Assembly: GCF_001708305.1 (NCBI RefSeq)
Contig: NZ_CP016953.1
Span: 639,501-703,500 of the forward strand
Reading direction: 5' to 3'
DNA length: 64,000 nt
Source: Streptococcus himalayensis
GTDB taxonomy: Bacteria; Bacillota; Bacilli; Lactobacillales; Streptococcaceae
The notes beneath the pieces were generated by a model that saw only the letters and a list, made by a program, of their open reading frames with translations, did no database searches and was not told the DNA's origin. The translations under genes were made by a program, and so were the position numbers. Below are positions 15,075-25,406 of the stretch, piece by piece. Numbering within the stretch: position 1 is the stretch's first letter; each line of letters begins with the position of its first letter.

Positions 15075-15162
15075 AACGAATATCACTTGATTTTTTACTT
15101 GCTTCGTAATTAACTTTATTATGTCATTTTTGATTCGCAGAAAATCTGGTGAATTTCTCTTA

Positions 15163-15693
15163 TTACTCCAACATTTTTAGAAGAAAGTCCGCCATTTGGG
15201 TGGGGCTTTCTTTTTTGCCTCTGGCAATCCACATCTGGCAGACACCGAAAAAGGCATTGGTTAGATAGACATGGCTGTACTCTGTCTCAAGCGGGGAAAG
15301 GCACCTGCTACCAAATCGTTCTTGCAGATCCTCAGCCAACATAATCTGCAATTTATGGCGGAGAAAAGTCTGGATTTCCTTAGTACCATTTTCAGTCAAT
15401 AAGGCGGATAATAGGGCTTCTTGAGCAAGGAATTCAAAAACTTCCAGAATCGCTTGGTACTTGTCTTGGGAGTATTTATCAAAGATATATTCCAACTGGT
15501 GGAAGAGCTTTTCTTGGTAATGCTCAATCATATCATACTTATCGCGGTAGTGGGTATAAAAACTACTGCGGCTAATGCCAGCTGTCTCTGTCAGTTGCAC
15601 AGTGCTAATCTGATTAAAGGAATCATGTTTGAGGAGCTCGACCATGGCCTGCTCGATGATTCGCTTAGTTTTTTGACGTTTGTTACTTTCCAT
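15163..15693 (-). CDS. TetR-family transcription regulator
   Basis: 176 residues; N-terminal helix-turn-helix (RIIEQAMVELLKHDSFNQISTVQLTETAGISRSSFYTHYRDKYDM, residues 12-57) and a helical ligand domain like the TetR_C_8 type (FLRHKLQI, CQMWIARGKKESP). It is divergently arranged with the YhgE/Pip gene, which it most likely represses. An inverted repeat TAGAAT-N7-ATTCTA overlaps that gene's -10 box and is a candidate operator. Confidence 0.88.
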   Translation of the reverse strand: MESNKRQKTKRIIEQAMVELLKHDSFNQISTVQLTETAGISRSSFYTHYRDKYDMIEHYQEKLFHQLEYIFDKYSQDKYQAILEVFEFLAQEALLSALLTENGTKEIQTFLRHKLQIMLAEDLQERFGSRCLSPLETEYSHVYLTNAFFGVCQMWIARGKKESPTQMADFLLKMLE

Positions 15694-15748
15694 TAGTCTC
15701 CCCTTTTACACAAAAATGAACATCGTGTCTAAAATTAATGATTTCTAC

Positions 15749-15780
15749 TTGTGAAATTTTTTAGAATGAGTATAATTCTA
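15749..15780 (+). promoter_or_regulatory. Promoter and candidate TetR operator before yhgE
   Basis: TTGTGA (15749-15754), 16 bases, TATAAT (15771-15776). The inverted repeat TAGAAT (15762-15767) / ATTCTA (15775-15780) covers the -10 region. Confidence 0.6.
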
Positions 15781-15855
15781 TTATATCAAATATTTGGACA
15801 ATATGTGCAAAAAATGCCCTTTTGGGGTAGTCAACTATGAAATGGGAAGCGAAAT

Positions 15856-18633
15856 ATGTTTAAAGAGTGGAAAGCAATTTTAAAAAAACCAAGTTTTATC
15901 ATCATTATGGTGGGAATTTCCTTGATTCCGGCCTTGTATAATGTGATTTTTTTGAGCTCAATGTGGGATCCTTATGGGAAATTATCGGATTTACCCGTAG
16001 CGGTTGTGAATCAAGATCAGCCAGCGACCTTTAACGCCCAGACCTTGATGATTGGCGAGGATATGGTTGAGCAGTTGCAGAAAAATGATTCCTTGGATTT
16101 TCAGATGGTATCTGCAGAAGAGGCGAGAAAGGGGCTTGAAAAAGGGGATTACTATATGATCGTGACCCTGCCCAATGATTTGTCCGCAAAAGCGGCTAGC
16201 ATTTTGACAGATCAGCCAGAGGAGATGGTGATTGATTATCAAACATCTAGTGGACATAGTTTTATTGCGAGCAAGATGGGAGATTCCGCGATGGTATCGC
16301 TTAAACAGACTGTTGCTAATAATATCACCAACACCTATACGACTTCTTTATTTGACAGTATGGGAAATATTAAAGACGGGCTGGAAAAGGCTGCAGCTGG
16401 GAGCGGTCGTCTAGCAGAAGGTGGTAAGACCCTGCAGGCTGGCAATCAGACTATGGAATCTGGTTTGCAGACCTTAGCGGCCTCGACGATGACTTTTTCA
16501 GATGGGGCTCATCAATTACATACAGGGCTTGGCACTTATACATTAGGGGTGCAACAATTAGCCACAGGTCTTGATACTTTGTCTGGTGGGATGATGGCTT
16601 ATACGGACGGTGTGACTACTCTGTCTAGTGGAGTGTCAAGGCTAGCAGGAGGTGTGATGGCCTACACCCAAGGCGTTTCTGAGCTCTCTGCTGGCACCAA
16701 TCAATTGTCTGATGGGGTCACAGCTTATACGCAAGGGGTGGCAGATTTATCAGCTGGCTTGTTTCCTTATCTGCAAGGAGTGGGAAATCTATCTGGTGGT
16801 TTGGAGCAATTTTCTCCAAATCTCTCTCGTTATCTGCAGGGGGTGACAGCGGTCGCTAATGGTGCGAATCAGTTGAGTGCTACCTCTACTAACTTGACTG
16901 CTGGTGCCAATCAGCTTGTAGTCGGACTGGAAAGTTTGAAGACCGCAGTAGCAGATGCAGGAATAAAGCCCGAGCAGGCGCAACAGTTGCAGGCTTTAGA
17001 AGTAGCTCTGGGTCAGATTCAAGCAAGTCTGAGTCAACCTGTGAGTGCACCTGATGGGAATGGTCTTGAAGCCAGTTTAGCTACAATCGAAAGTCAGGCT
17101 GGTGTTATTGCTTCTAGTGCCCATGCAGAGCGTTCAGCCGTTTTAAACAGTGTAACAGCCACCAGTGCTTATCAGCATCTTTCTGAAGAAGAGCAGACCG
17201 AATTGAGCGCTGCGGTGCTTGGAACATCTAGCCAGATTGAAGCATCTGCCCAAGCTATTTTGGATTTGACGGGCAGTATCCGTGGACAATTGACTAGCTT
17301 ATCAAGTAGTGGAGCAAGCCTTAACGTTCAAGAAGCGAGTAGCGTGATTGAACAGACCAGAGGAGCTATTTCAGGAATCGTCGCTAGCACAGACCAGCAA
17401 GTAAACCTTCTAGCTGGCTTAGAAAGGGCGACAAAGGGGGCTACTTCCCTTTCGGAAGGCTTGACCACTTACACCCAAGGTGTATCAAGCGTGGCAGATG
17501 GTGCTGCGCAGCTTGTGGCGAATCACGAACAGCTCGCCCAAGGGGTTAACCAGTTAGAAATAGGAGCCAAGACCCTTGTCTCAAACAATGATAAATTGGC
17601 ATCTGGGGCAAACCAGCTAGTAGCGACCAATACTACTTTGAACGCTGGGATGGGAGCCTTGCAGGTAGGTAGCGCCACTCTGGTAGGAAAAAATACAGAA
17701 GTTCATAGTGGTCTTGATCAATTAGTGGAAGGCGCTACTCAATTAACCAGCAAAAATGGAGAGCTTTTATCAGGCTTGGGTCAACTAATGACAGGGACAG
17801 GCTTATTGAATCAAAATTCTGCTGCTCTCTTATCAGGAGCTACTCAATTAAGCGAGGGGGCGACACAAATTGCAGCAGGTTCAGGGAGCTTGGCTGATGG
17901 AAGTCAGCAGTTGGGGACAGGACTTGCTAGTCTTGTGACAGGAGCTGAGCAGTTGCAAACGGGGCTTGATACAGCTGATCAAACCCTCTCCACGGTGACA
18001 ACTGGTAAAAAGAATGCTGCTATCCTTGCCAATCCTTTGCAAACAAAGAAAACAGATAAGGACCATGTTGGCAAAAATGGGGTGGGCATGGCACCCTATA
18101 TGATTTCGGTTGCCCTTTTTGTCGCAGCAATCTCGACCAATATGATCTTTAGTACCTTGCCATCTGGTCGTGTACCGAAAAATCGCCTGGAGTGGTTCAA
18201 GAGTCGTCTTGAAGTCAATGGCGTCATTGCCCTGATAGCTGGTTTTCTCGTTTATGGAGCGGTGCATTGGATTGGCTTGACTGCCAACCATGAATGGGCA
18301 ACTCTCTGGTTGATTCTCCTTGCAAGCAGTACCTTTATGGCAGTGGTGACTAGCTTGGTTACGTGGAATAACAGACTGGGTGCCTTTGCGTCCTTGATTT
18401 TACTGCTCTTGCAATTGGCGTCAAGCGCGGGAACCTACCCATTGCAGTTGACGGATAAAGTATTTCAGGCTCTCAATCCATGGCTTCCTATCAGTTATTC
18501 TGTGGCAGGACTGCGGCAAACCATCTCCATGGGAGGACATATCGGTGGACAGGTTACAGTCTTATGCCTCATGCTGTGCCTAGCGATTGGTTTTGGTCTT
18601 GCAATCTATAAACCTCAATCAGGTGAAAAATAA
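15856..18633 (+). CDS. YhgE/Pip-family membrane protein with long Gly-Leu repeat region
   Basis: 925 residues. One N-terminal membrane segment (IIIMVGISLIPALYNVIFL), an extracytoplasmic N-domain with DLPVAVVNQDQ typical of YhgE/phage infection protein, a very long central region (~170-740) built of degenerate units of the type L..G...Y.QGV..LS.G, and about five membrane helices at the end. This is the ABC-2-permease-like architecture shared by Pip, YhgE and the T7SS protein EsaA. Pip of Lactococcus is a phage receptor; the native role is unclear. The central region carries over twenty repeat-like units and is compositionally low in complexity. It is controlled probably by the divergent TetR gene. 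A terminator follows. Confidence 0.85.
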   Translation: MFKEWKAILKKPSFIIIMVGISLIPALYNVIFLSSMWDPYGKLSDLPVAVVNQDQPATFNAQTLMIGEDMVEQLQKNDSLDFQMVSAEEARKGLEKGDYYMIVTLPNDLSAKAASILTDQPEEMVIDYQTSSGHSFIASKMGDSAMVSLKQTVANNITNTYTTSLFDSMGNIKDGLEKAAAGSGRLAEGGKTLQAGNQTMESGLQTLAASTMTFSDGAHQLHTGLGTYTLGVQQLATGLDTLSGGMMAYTDGVTTLSSGVSRLAGGVMAYTQGVSELSAGTNQLSDGVTAYTQGVADLSAGLFPYLQGVGNLSGGLEQFSPNLSRYLQGVTAVANGANQLSATSTNLTAGANQLVVGLESLKTAVADAGIKPEQAQQLQALEVALGQIQASLSQPVSAPDGNGLEASLATIESQAGVIASSAHAERSAVLNSVTATSAYQHLSEEEQTELSAAVLGTSSQIEASAQAILDLTGSIRGQLTSLSSSGASLNVQEASSVIEQTRGAISGIVASTDQQVNLLAGLERATKGATSLSEGLTTYTQGVSSVADGAAQLVANHEQLAQGVNQLEIGAKTLVSNNDKLASGANQLVATNTTLNAGMGALQVGSATLVGKNTEVHSGLDQLVEGATQLTSKNGELLSGLGQLMTGTGLLNQNSAALLSGATQLSEGATQIAAGSGSLADGSQQLGTGLASLVTGAEQLQTGLDTADQTLSTVTTGKKNAAILANPLQTKKTDKDHVGKNGVGMAPYMISVALFVAAISTNMIFSTLPSGRVPKNRLEWFKSRLEVNGVIALIAGFLVYGAVHWIGLTANHEWATLWLILLASSTFMAVVTSLVTWNNRLGAFASLILLLLQLASSAGTYPLQLTDKVFQALNPWLPISYSVAGLRQTISMGGHIGGQVTVLCLMLCLAIGFGLAIYKPQSGEK

Positions 18634-18635
18634 AG

Positions 18636-18660
18636 AAAAGAGCTCAGGAGAGCTCTTTTG
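18636..18660 (+). terminator. Terminator after yhgE
   Basis: AAAAGAGCTC (18636-18645), AGGA, GAGCTCTTTT (18650-18659). Confidence 0.85.
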
Positions 18661-18811
18661 GTTTCATGCTGAAAGATCGGTCGGTAATAGTTTTGCCTAT
18701 ATGTTTACGGAATTCAAACATGAATGGTATTGTCCTTCAGGAGAGATGTTAAGACGAGAGGGCGATTTAAAAAATCTTGGTAGCATGTTAGAGTTGTTTT
18801 GATAGGAAAGA

Positions 18812-19111
18812 CTATCTGCCAAAAGTCATACCAACACTGAGTAAACCTCGTCCAAGCTCTTGCTTGCTTTTTGCATAATAAGCGATTTTTTGGTAAAAAT
18901 TAGCTACTTCTTTGGACAAATGGGTGTTTTTGCGGATATTTTGAACAGCTAGTTGTCGGAGTTCTTCTGCCAAGTAAGGGATGAGCAGGCTCATATCTTT
19001 GTTTGGATGGGCTTGGTCCTTAAATCGGCGTAAAATCGCTCGTTCCTCTTCCTTGATAGTGGGATTTAGGATGAGATTGACTATTTCTGTGAGAAGGTCA
19101 TTATCAGTCAT
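18812..19111 (-). CDS. Bacteriocin-immunity-like protein (EntA_Immun type)
   Basis: 99-residue, highly charged helical protein (LLTEIVNLILNPTIKEEERAILRRFKDQ..., HLSKEVANFYQKIAYYAKSKQELGRG), resembling the four-helix immunity proteins that protect against pediocin-like bacteriocins. GGAGGAAAG stands 7 bases before ATG 19111; the longer frame to 19129 is not needed. The start lies inside the 3' end of the S66 peptidase gene (8-base overlap), so both are made from one message. No bacteriocin structural gene is seen beside it, so it may be a stand-alone immunity gene. Between its stop and the yhgE terminator only a short meaningless frame is left. Confidence 0.7.
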   Translation of the reverse strand: MTDNDLLTEIVNLILNPTIKEEERAILRRFKDQAHPNKDMSLLIPYLAEELRQLAVQNIRKNTHLSKEVANFYQKIAYYAKSKQELGRGLLSVGMTFGR

Positions 19112-20069
19112 CGTTTCTTTCCTCCACATGTACGGTCAGGGTCTTTGTATCAATGCTTACGGTCGCTCCAATGGTGACTGTAAAGAGGGGCTGAGTATGG
19201 GCAAAGTCCATGTCATAGATGACGGGTATGGTCTGTAAGACAGGGTATTTGTCTAGGATGTAAAGGAGAAGTTCTTCGGTCATTTCGCATTCTTTTGGGA
19301 AACGCCCGATGAGGACAGCCTTGGGCTCTGGGTAGGCTTGAAGGAGTGCTGCAAGAGCACGGTCAAAGTTGAAATAATCGTCTTCCTCAGCTTCTTCTAA
19401 GAGGAGGATGTAGTCCTTGTCTTGTGGTGCATAGGGCGTGCCACGAAGGAGCGAGAAGGTGGACAAATTACCACCGATAGCAGTAGCCTTAGCTTGTCCG
19501 TGGTTGTAAACTTTCCATTTGGTTTGATGAAAGGTCATTTCCGCATCCGGCAGATACCAAGCATTGCTCCCCCATTCCTTGCTTGGGGTCAAGTCATAGG
19601 AAGTCTGGGTCAGGGCTTTTAGCCAACTTTCTGTCTGATAGTCTTGGAGAGCTTTCATCTTAAAGCTAGAATAGGCTGGTCCCATATAGGTGTGCAGTCC
19701 AGTTTTTGCATAAATGGCATTGAGCAGGGCGGTTGTATCAGAATAACCACAGAAAGGCTTAGGATGAGCCTTAATCAGCTCATAATCCAGATAAGGCAAC
19801 AGTTCATTGCAGTTAAAGCCACCAATCGTGGTTAAAATCATACCCACGCTATCGTCTAAAAAGGCTTCGTGCAAGTCAGCTACACGACTGTCGATACTGG
19901 CTGAGTCTAGCATATCATGCTCATCGTAATGGCTTGAAAAGGATACCTGAAATCCAAGCCCTTCTAAACGCTCTTTGGCCGCTCGATTGGCTTCAAATCC
20001 ACCGATGCTCTCAATGGAAGAAGAGGGACTGACAACGCGAATATGGGCATTTTTAAGCAATTTTTTCAT
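19104..20069 (-). CDS. S66-family peptidase (LD-carboxypeptidase/MccF-like)
   Basis: 321 residues from ATG 20069; AAAGGAGG is 7 bases upstream, while the ATG at 20075 is too close to it. S66 features: VVSPSSSIES near the N terminus, ILTTIGGFNCNELLPYLDY, the nucleophile elbow FCGYSDTTALLNA (Ser110), IGGNLSTFSLLRGTPY, LLLEEAEEDDY (Glu) and DMDFAHTQP (His). Members are either muropeptide LD-carboxypeptidases or MccF enzymes that inactivate microcin-C-type aminoacyl-adenylates. The sequence has the MccF-like length and layout and no signal peptide. It is coupled to the immunity-like gene. Whether it relates to the adenylating RiPP enzyme 7 kb away is open. Confidence 0.82.
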   Translation of the reverse strand: MKKLLKNAHIRVVSPSSSIESIGGFEANRAAKERLEGLGFQVSFSSHYDEHDMLDSASIDSRVADLHEAFLDDSVGMILTTIGGFNCNELLPYLDYELIKAHPKPFCGYSDTTALLNAIYAKTGLHTYMGPAYSSFKMKALQDYQTESWLKALTQTSYDLTPSKEWGSNAWYLPDAEMTFHQTKWKVYNHGQAKATAIGGNLSTFSLLRGTPYAPQDKDYILLLEEAEEDDYFNFDRALAALLQAYPEPKAVLIGRFPKECEMTEELLLYILDKYPVLQTIPVIYDMDFAHTQPLFTVTIGATVSIDTKTLTVHVEERNDD

Positions 20070-20171
20070 TAGCATACCTCCTTTGATGTTTGTTTAGTAT
20101 ACTCCTTTTTCAGAGGAAATGCAAGGCTTTTCAGGCTGAAACTGTAGAATAGCTATTTTAAAAGTTTTGTA

Positions 20172-20218
20172 TTGAATATTTGCCCTATAAAATGGTAAAA
20201 TAGGTTAGATATTCTAAC
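20172..20218 (+). promoter_or_regulatory. Likely dlt promoter with palindrome at the start site
   Basis: TTGAAT (20172-20177), 18 bases, TAAAAT (20196-20201); TATAAA at 20186 is an alternative -10. GTTAGA-TAT-TCTAAC (20204-20218) directly after the -10 is a perfect inverted repeat and a possible operator or 5' hairpin. Confidence 0.45.
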
Positions 20219-20232
20219 AAAAGAGTGACTGA

Positions 20233-20367
20233 ATGATGAAAAAACATCCAATTATTTATAAGTTTTTAGGGCAGACCTTGCTGTATTTCGTGATTTTTCT
20301 GGCCCTATTGTACTTTTTTTCCTACCTTGGACAAGGTCAAGGTGGCTTTATTTACAATGAATTTTAG
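20233..20367 (+). CDS. dltX: DltX, small membrane protein of D-alanylation
   Basis: A 44-residue protein easily missed by gene callers: MMKKHPIIYKFLGQTLLYF..., one membrane helix and the conserved polar end with GQGGFIYNEF. DltX stands first in dlt operons of Firmicutes and is needed for D-alanine transfer to teichoic acids; its conserved C-terminal FIYNEF motif is thought to act at the outer membrane face with DltB/DltD. It ends 6 bases before dltA. ATG 20233 or 20236 may start it. Confidence 0.92.
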   Translation: MMKKHPIIYKFLGQTLLYFVIFLALLYFFSYLGQGQGGFIYNEF

Positions 20368-20373
20368 AGGTGT

Positions 20374-21924
20374 ATGGTGAGACAGTTGATGATAAAAGAC
20401 ATGATTGAAACAATTGAACAGTATGCGGCAACTCAGCCTGATTTTCCTGTTTATAATATCTTGGGCGAGGTGCATAGCTACCGTGATTTAAAGCAAGATT
20501 CGGATAGCCTTGCGGCAAAGATTGACAGTCTAGGTTTGCCTGAAAAATCTCCTGTCGTGGTCTTTGGTGGACAAGAGTATGAGATGCTAGCAACCTTTGT
20601 CGCCTTGACCAAGTCGGGTCATGCCTATATCCCGATTGATAGCCACTCGGCCTTGGAGCGCGTATCTGCGATTGTGGAAGTCGCAGAGCCTAGCTTGATT
20701 ATTGGGATTGCAGATTTTCCATTAGAAGTAGCGATTCCTCAGCTCAGCCTGTCAGAAGTCACAGCAATTTTTGAAGAGAAAAGACCTTATGAGCTGACCC
20801 ATTCGGTCAAGGGAGATGATAATTACTATATCATTTTCACATCTGGCACTACTGGTAAGCCAAAGGGGGTGCAAATTTCCCATGACAATCTGCTCAGTTT
20901 TACCAACTGGATGATTACCGATAAGGAGTTTGCGACACCAGAAAGACCGCAAATGCTGGCTCAGCCTCCTTATTCTTTTGACTTGTCGGTCATGTATTGG
21001 GCACCAACTCTGGCTCTTGGTGGCACTCTTTTTGCATTGCCAAGTAGCATGGCACAGGATTTCAAGAAATTATTTGCAACGATTTTGGAGTTGCCGATTG
21101 CGATTTGGACCTCAACCCCTTCTTTTGCTGATTTGGCGATGTTGTCTGAGGACTTCAACGCAGAGAAAATGCCGCAGATTACCCATTTCTACTTTGATGG
21201 TGAGGAATTAACGGTGAAGACAGCTCAGAAATTGCGTGATCGTTTCCCAAGTGCGCAGATTATTAATGCGTATGGTCCGACCGAAGCAACAGTAGCCTTA
21301 TCAGCGGTTGCTGTGACAGACGAGATGTTACAAACCCTTAAACGCTTGCCAATCGGTTATACCAAGGCGGATTCGCCAACCTTTATCATTGATGAAGCAG
21401 GCAATAAACTTCAGTTTGGTGAGCAGGGAGAGATTATCGTTTCAGGACCTGCTGTTTCAAAAGGCTACATGAATAATCCTGAAAAAACAGCAGAAGCCTT
21501 TTTTGAATTTGAAGGATTACCAGCCTATCATACAGGAGACGTTGGTTCTATGACAGCAGAAGGTCTTCTGCTTTACGGTGGTCGGATGGATTTCCAAATC
21601 AAGTTTAATGGCTACCGGATTGAATTAGAAGATGTATCTCAAAATCTCAACAAATCCCAGTATATCAAATCAGCAGTAGCGGTGCCACGCTACAATAAGG
21701 ACCATAAGGTACAAAATCTCTTGGCCTATGTCATTCTGAAAGAGGGTGTCCGTGAGCAATTTGAACGAGACATTGACATCACGAAGGCCATTAAGGAAGA
21801 CTTGGAAGACATCATGATGTCGTATATGATGCCGTCGAAATTCCTCTATCGCGAGAGCCTGCCTTTGACCCCAAATGGCAAGATTGACATCAAGGGCTTA
21901 ATCAGCGAGGTAAACAACCGATGA
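20374..21924 (+). CDS. dltA: D-alanine--D-alanyl carrier protein ligase
   Basis: Adenylation enzyme (516 residues) that activates D-alanine with ATP and loads it onto the carrier DltC in the cytoplasm. Core motifs of the acyl-adenylate family are present: [57 protein letters not shown] and the end [13 protein letters not shown] with catalytic Lys. Start at ATG 20374 with AGAGG nearby; ATG 20389 is a possible shorter start. dltB overlaps its stop codon by 4 bases. Confidence 0.95.
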   Translation: MVRQLMIKDMIETIEQYAATQPDFPVYNILGEVHSYRDLKQDSDSLAAKIDSLGLPEKSPVVVFGGQEYEMLATFVALTKSGHAYIPIDSHSALERVSAIVEVAEPSLIIGIADFPLEVAIPQLSLSEVTAIFEEKRPYELTHSVKGDDNYYIIFTSGTTGKPKGVQISHDNLLSFTNWMITDKEFATPERPQMLAQPPYSFDLSVMYWAPTLALGGTLFALPSSMAQDFKKLFATILELPIAIWTSTPSFADLAMLSEDFNAEKMPQITHFYFDGEELTVKTAQKLRDRFPSAQIINAYGPTEATVALSAVAVTDEMLQTLKRLPIGYTKADSPTFIIDEAGNKLQFGEQGEIIVSGPAVSKGYMNNPEKTAEAFFEFEGLPAYHTGDVGSMTAEGLLLYGGRMDFQIKFNGYRIELEDVSQNLNKSQYIKSAVAVPRYNKDHKVQNLLAYVILKEGVREQFERDIDITKAIKEDLEDIMMSYMMPSKFLYRESLPLTPNGKIDIKGLISEVNNR

Positions 21925-23165
21925 TGGGCTTTGTCAACCAACTTCCGCATTTGGAACCCTACGGAGATCCGCAGTATTTTGTCTATCTGATTGCTGCGGT
22001 CTTGCCTATCTTTATCGGTCTCTTTTTTAAGAAGCGTTTTGCCTGGTATGAAGGGGTGGTCAGTCTAGCCTTTATTGTCTTGATGTTGACAGGAACGAGC
22101 CTAGCTCAACTTTTTGCCCTCTTCTTTTATGTCATGTGGCAAACTAGCTGGGTTTTCAGCTACAAATGGTATCGAGCGAAAAAAGATAATAAATGGGTCT
22201 TTTATCTTCATACGGCACTCGCTGTTTTTCCACTGTTTATGGTCAAGGTAACTCCAGCAATCTCAGGACATCAATCGCTCTTTGGTTTCTTGGGGATTTC
22301 CTATCTGACCTTCCGATCAGTCGGGATGATCATTGAATTGCGAGATGGGGTATTGACAGAATTTACGCTGTGGCAATTCGTACGCTTTTTGCTCTTTATG
22401 CCAACTTTCTCAAGTGGGCCGATTGACCGTTTCAAGCGGTTTGAAGCGGATTATACTGCAATTCCAGACAAGGATGAGTTACTGGACATGCTAGAAGTTG
22501 CAGTGCGTTACATCATGCTTGGCTTTTTATACAAATTCATTTTAGCCCATATTTTTGGGTCCATGATTTTGCCACCACTCAAGCAGTATGCCCTATCCCA
22601 AGGTGGCTGGTTTAACCTACCGACCTTAGGAGTGATGTATGCCTTTGGCCTTGACTTATTTTTTGACTTTGCAGGCTACTCTATGTTTGCTATTGCAATT
22701 TCTCATCTCATGGGGATTAAAAGTCCAAGAAACTTTGACAAGCCCTTTCTCTCTCGTGACCTCAAGGAATTTTGGAATCGCTGGCATATGAGCTTATCCT
22801 TTTGGTTCCGCGATTTTGTCTTTATGCGGCTGGTCATGGTTCTCATGCGCAATAAGGTTTTTAAAAATCGAAATACAACCTCAAGCGTGGCTTACATACT
22901 CAATATGCTAGTCATGGGCTTCTGGCATGGAGTGACCTGGTATTATATCGCTTATGGCCTTTTTCATGGTCTTGGTCTAGTAGTCAATGATGCTTGGCTT
23001 CGAAAGAAAAAAACGCTCAATAAAGAGCGCAAAAAAGCAGGGCTTGCCCCTCTCCCAGAAAATCGCTTGCTTCAAGCCTTAGGGATTGTGGTGACCTTTC
23101 ACGTTGTCATGTTGTCATTTTTAATCTTTTCTGGATTTTTAAATGACCTGTGGTTTAAGAAATAA
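21921..23165 (+). CDS. dltB: D-alanyl transfer protein DltB (MBOAT)
   Basis: Polytopic membrane O-acyltransferase, 414 residues, that passes D-alanine from DltC across the membrane. MBOAT signs: [51 protein letters not shown] and the catalytic His in [17 protein letters not shown]. It begins within the last codons of dltA (ATGA type overlap) and is followed by dltC after 12 bases. Confidence 0.95.
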   Translation: MMGFVNQLPHLEPYGDPQYFVYLIAAVLPIFIGLFFKKRFAWYEGVVSLAFIVLMLTGTSLAQLFALFFYVMWQTSWVFSYKWYRAKKDNKWVFYLHTALAVFPLFMVKVTPAISGHQSLFGFLGISYLTFRSVGMIIELRDGVLTEFTLWQFVRFLLFMPTFSSGPIDRFKRFEADYTAIPDKDELLDMLEVAVRYIMLGFLYKFILAHIFGSMILPPLKQYALSQGGWFNLPTLGVMYAFGLDLFFDFAGYSMFAIAISHLMGIKSPRNFDKPFLSRDLKEFWNRWHMSLSFWFRDFVFMRLVMVLMRNKVFKNRNTTSSVAYILNMLVMGFWHGVTWYYIAYGLFHGLGLVVNDAWLRKKKTLNKERKKAGLAPLPENRLLQALGIVVTFHVVMLSFLIFSGFLNDLWFKK

Positions 23166-24684
<1,519 letters not shown>

Positions 24685-24721
24685 ATAATTGAGAGAAAAT
24701 CGAGAAATCTATAAAGGAATT

Positions 24722-24757
24722 GAGGCTGAGACAAAAGTGTCCAGCCTCGTTTCTTTT
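24722..24757 (+). terminator. Terminator of the dlt operon, part of a dispersed repeat
   Basis: GAGGCTGAGACA (24722-24733) folds on TGTCCAGCCTC (24738-24748) followed by GTTTCTTTT. The same hairpin with the same following bases (ttatag-ttt-aca-tttgacgca) occurs at 34393-34460. Confidence 0.75.
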
Positions 24758-24969
24758 ATAGTTTTACAGTTTGACGCATATCCATCGTCAGGGGAGTGAC
24801 GATGGATACCTGAGCCCAGAAATCAAAAAGCGAGGTTTGCCTGTTTTGTAAAACGTTGCTCAATCAACAGTCTAATAGAAGAGGCTAACGAACAGTTCTT
24901 CGCTAGCCCCTATTTCCAAGCTTTCACAACCCTCCATTGTGAGAGCTAGTTAACATGCGGGGTAGGAGT
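24758..24969. repeat. Degenerate repeat mosaic upstream of the sortase fragment
   Basis: Shares TTTGACGCA, TTAAAAC/TTGTAAAAC...CAATCAACA and CTATTTCCAA...GTTAAC words with 34440-34690 in the same order. ATCCATCGTC...GACGATGGAT (24780-24806) is a further inverted repeat. No gene seen. Confidence 0.5.
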
Positions 24970-25362
24970 GGAGCGGGTACGATGAAACCTGAACAACAAT
25001 TAGGGGTTGGTAATTATGCACTAGCCAGTCATCATATCTTTGAGGGCGGTGACATTGCAAGACGGATATTATTTTCACCTCTCGTGAATGCTAAGGAAGG
25101 ACAGATGATCTATCTGACGGATAAGACCAATATTTACGTCTATAAAATTACGAGCATACAAACCGTCAATCCCTCACAATCTGAGGTAATGGACGACAAT
25201 CCGGATGGTAGTGCGGAAGTGACTTTAGTGACTTGCACGGACGCTGAGGCTTCAGGACGGTTGATCGTAAAAGGTGTACTAACGGAAAACGTGAGATACG
25301 AGGGATCACCCTATCAGGCGCACTTTGAAACGGCATACACTCGTGTAGAGTTACAGGAATAA
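24970..25362 (+). pseudogene. 5'-truncated sortase A gene (srtA fragment 1)
   Basis: About 130 codons matching the C-terminal half of class A sortases: GAGTMKPEQQLGVGNYALASHHIF (the region with catalytic His), IYLTDKTNIYVYKI, VTLVTCTDAEASGRLIV (catalytic Cys and Arg) and an end VELQE. The N-terminal membrane anchor and the first ~110 residues are missing; upstream is a repeat mosaic, not sortase sequence. An ATG at 24955 is in frame but would give a soluble, incomplete enzyme. The catalytic residues are intact, so the break may be recent or the 3' end may have been copied. A second, more decayed copy lies at 50469-50660. Confidence 0.85.
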
Positions 25363-25368
25363 AACAAA

Positions 25369-25397
25369 AAGAACTACATTAAGTTTGTAGTTCTTTT
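25369..25397. terminator. Convergent terminator between srtA fragment and the LysM-CAP gene
   Basis: AAAGAACTACA and TGTAGTTCTTTT pair around TTAAGTT; flanked by A's on the left and T's on the right, so it can serve both strands. Confidence 0.8.
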
Positions 25398-25406
25398 ATC
25401 ATTGTT

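Noticed and set aside
18587..18802. 71-codon frame after yhgE, plus strand
   Set aside because: It starts inside yhgE in another frame and runs through its terminator; no ribosome site and no recognisable domain. At most a relic.
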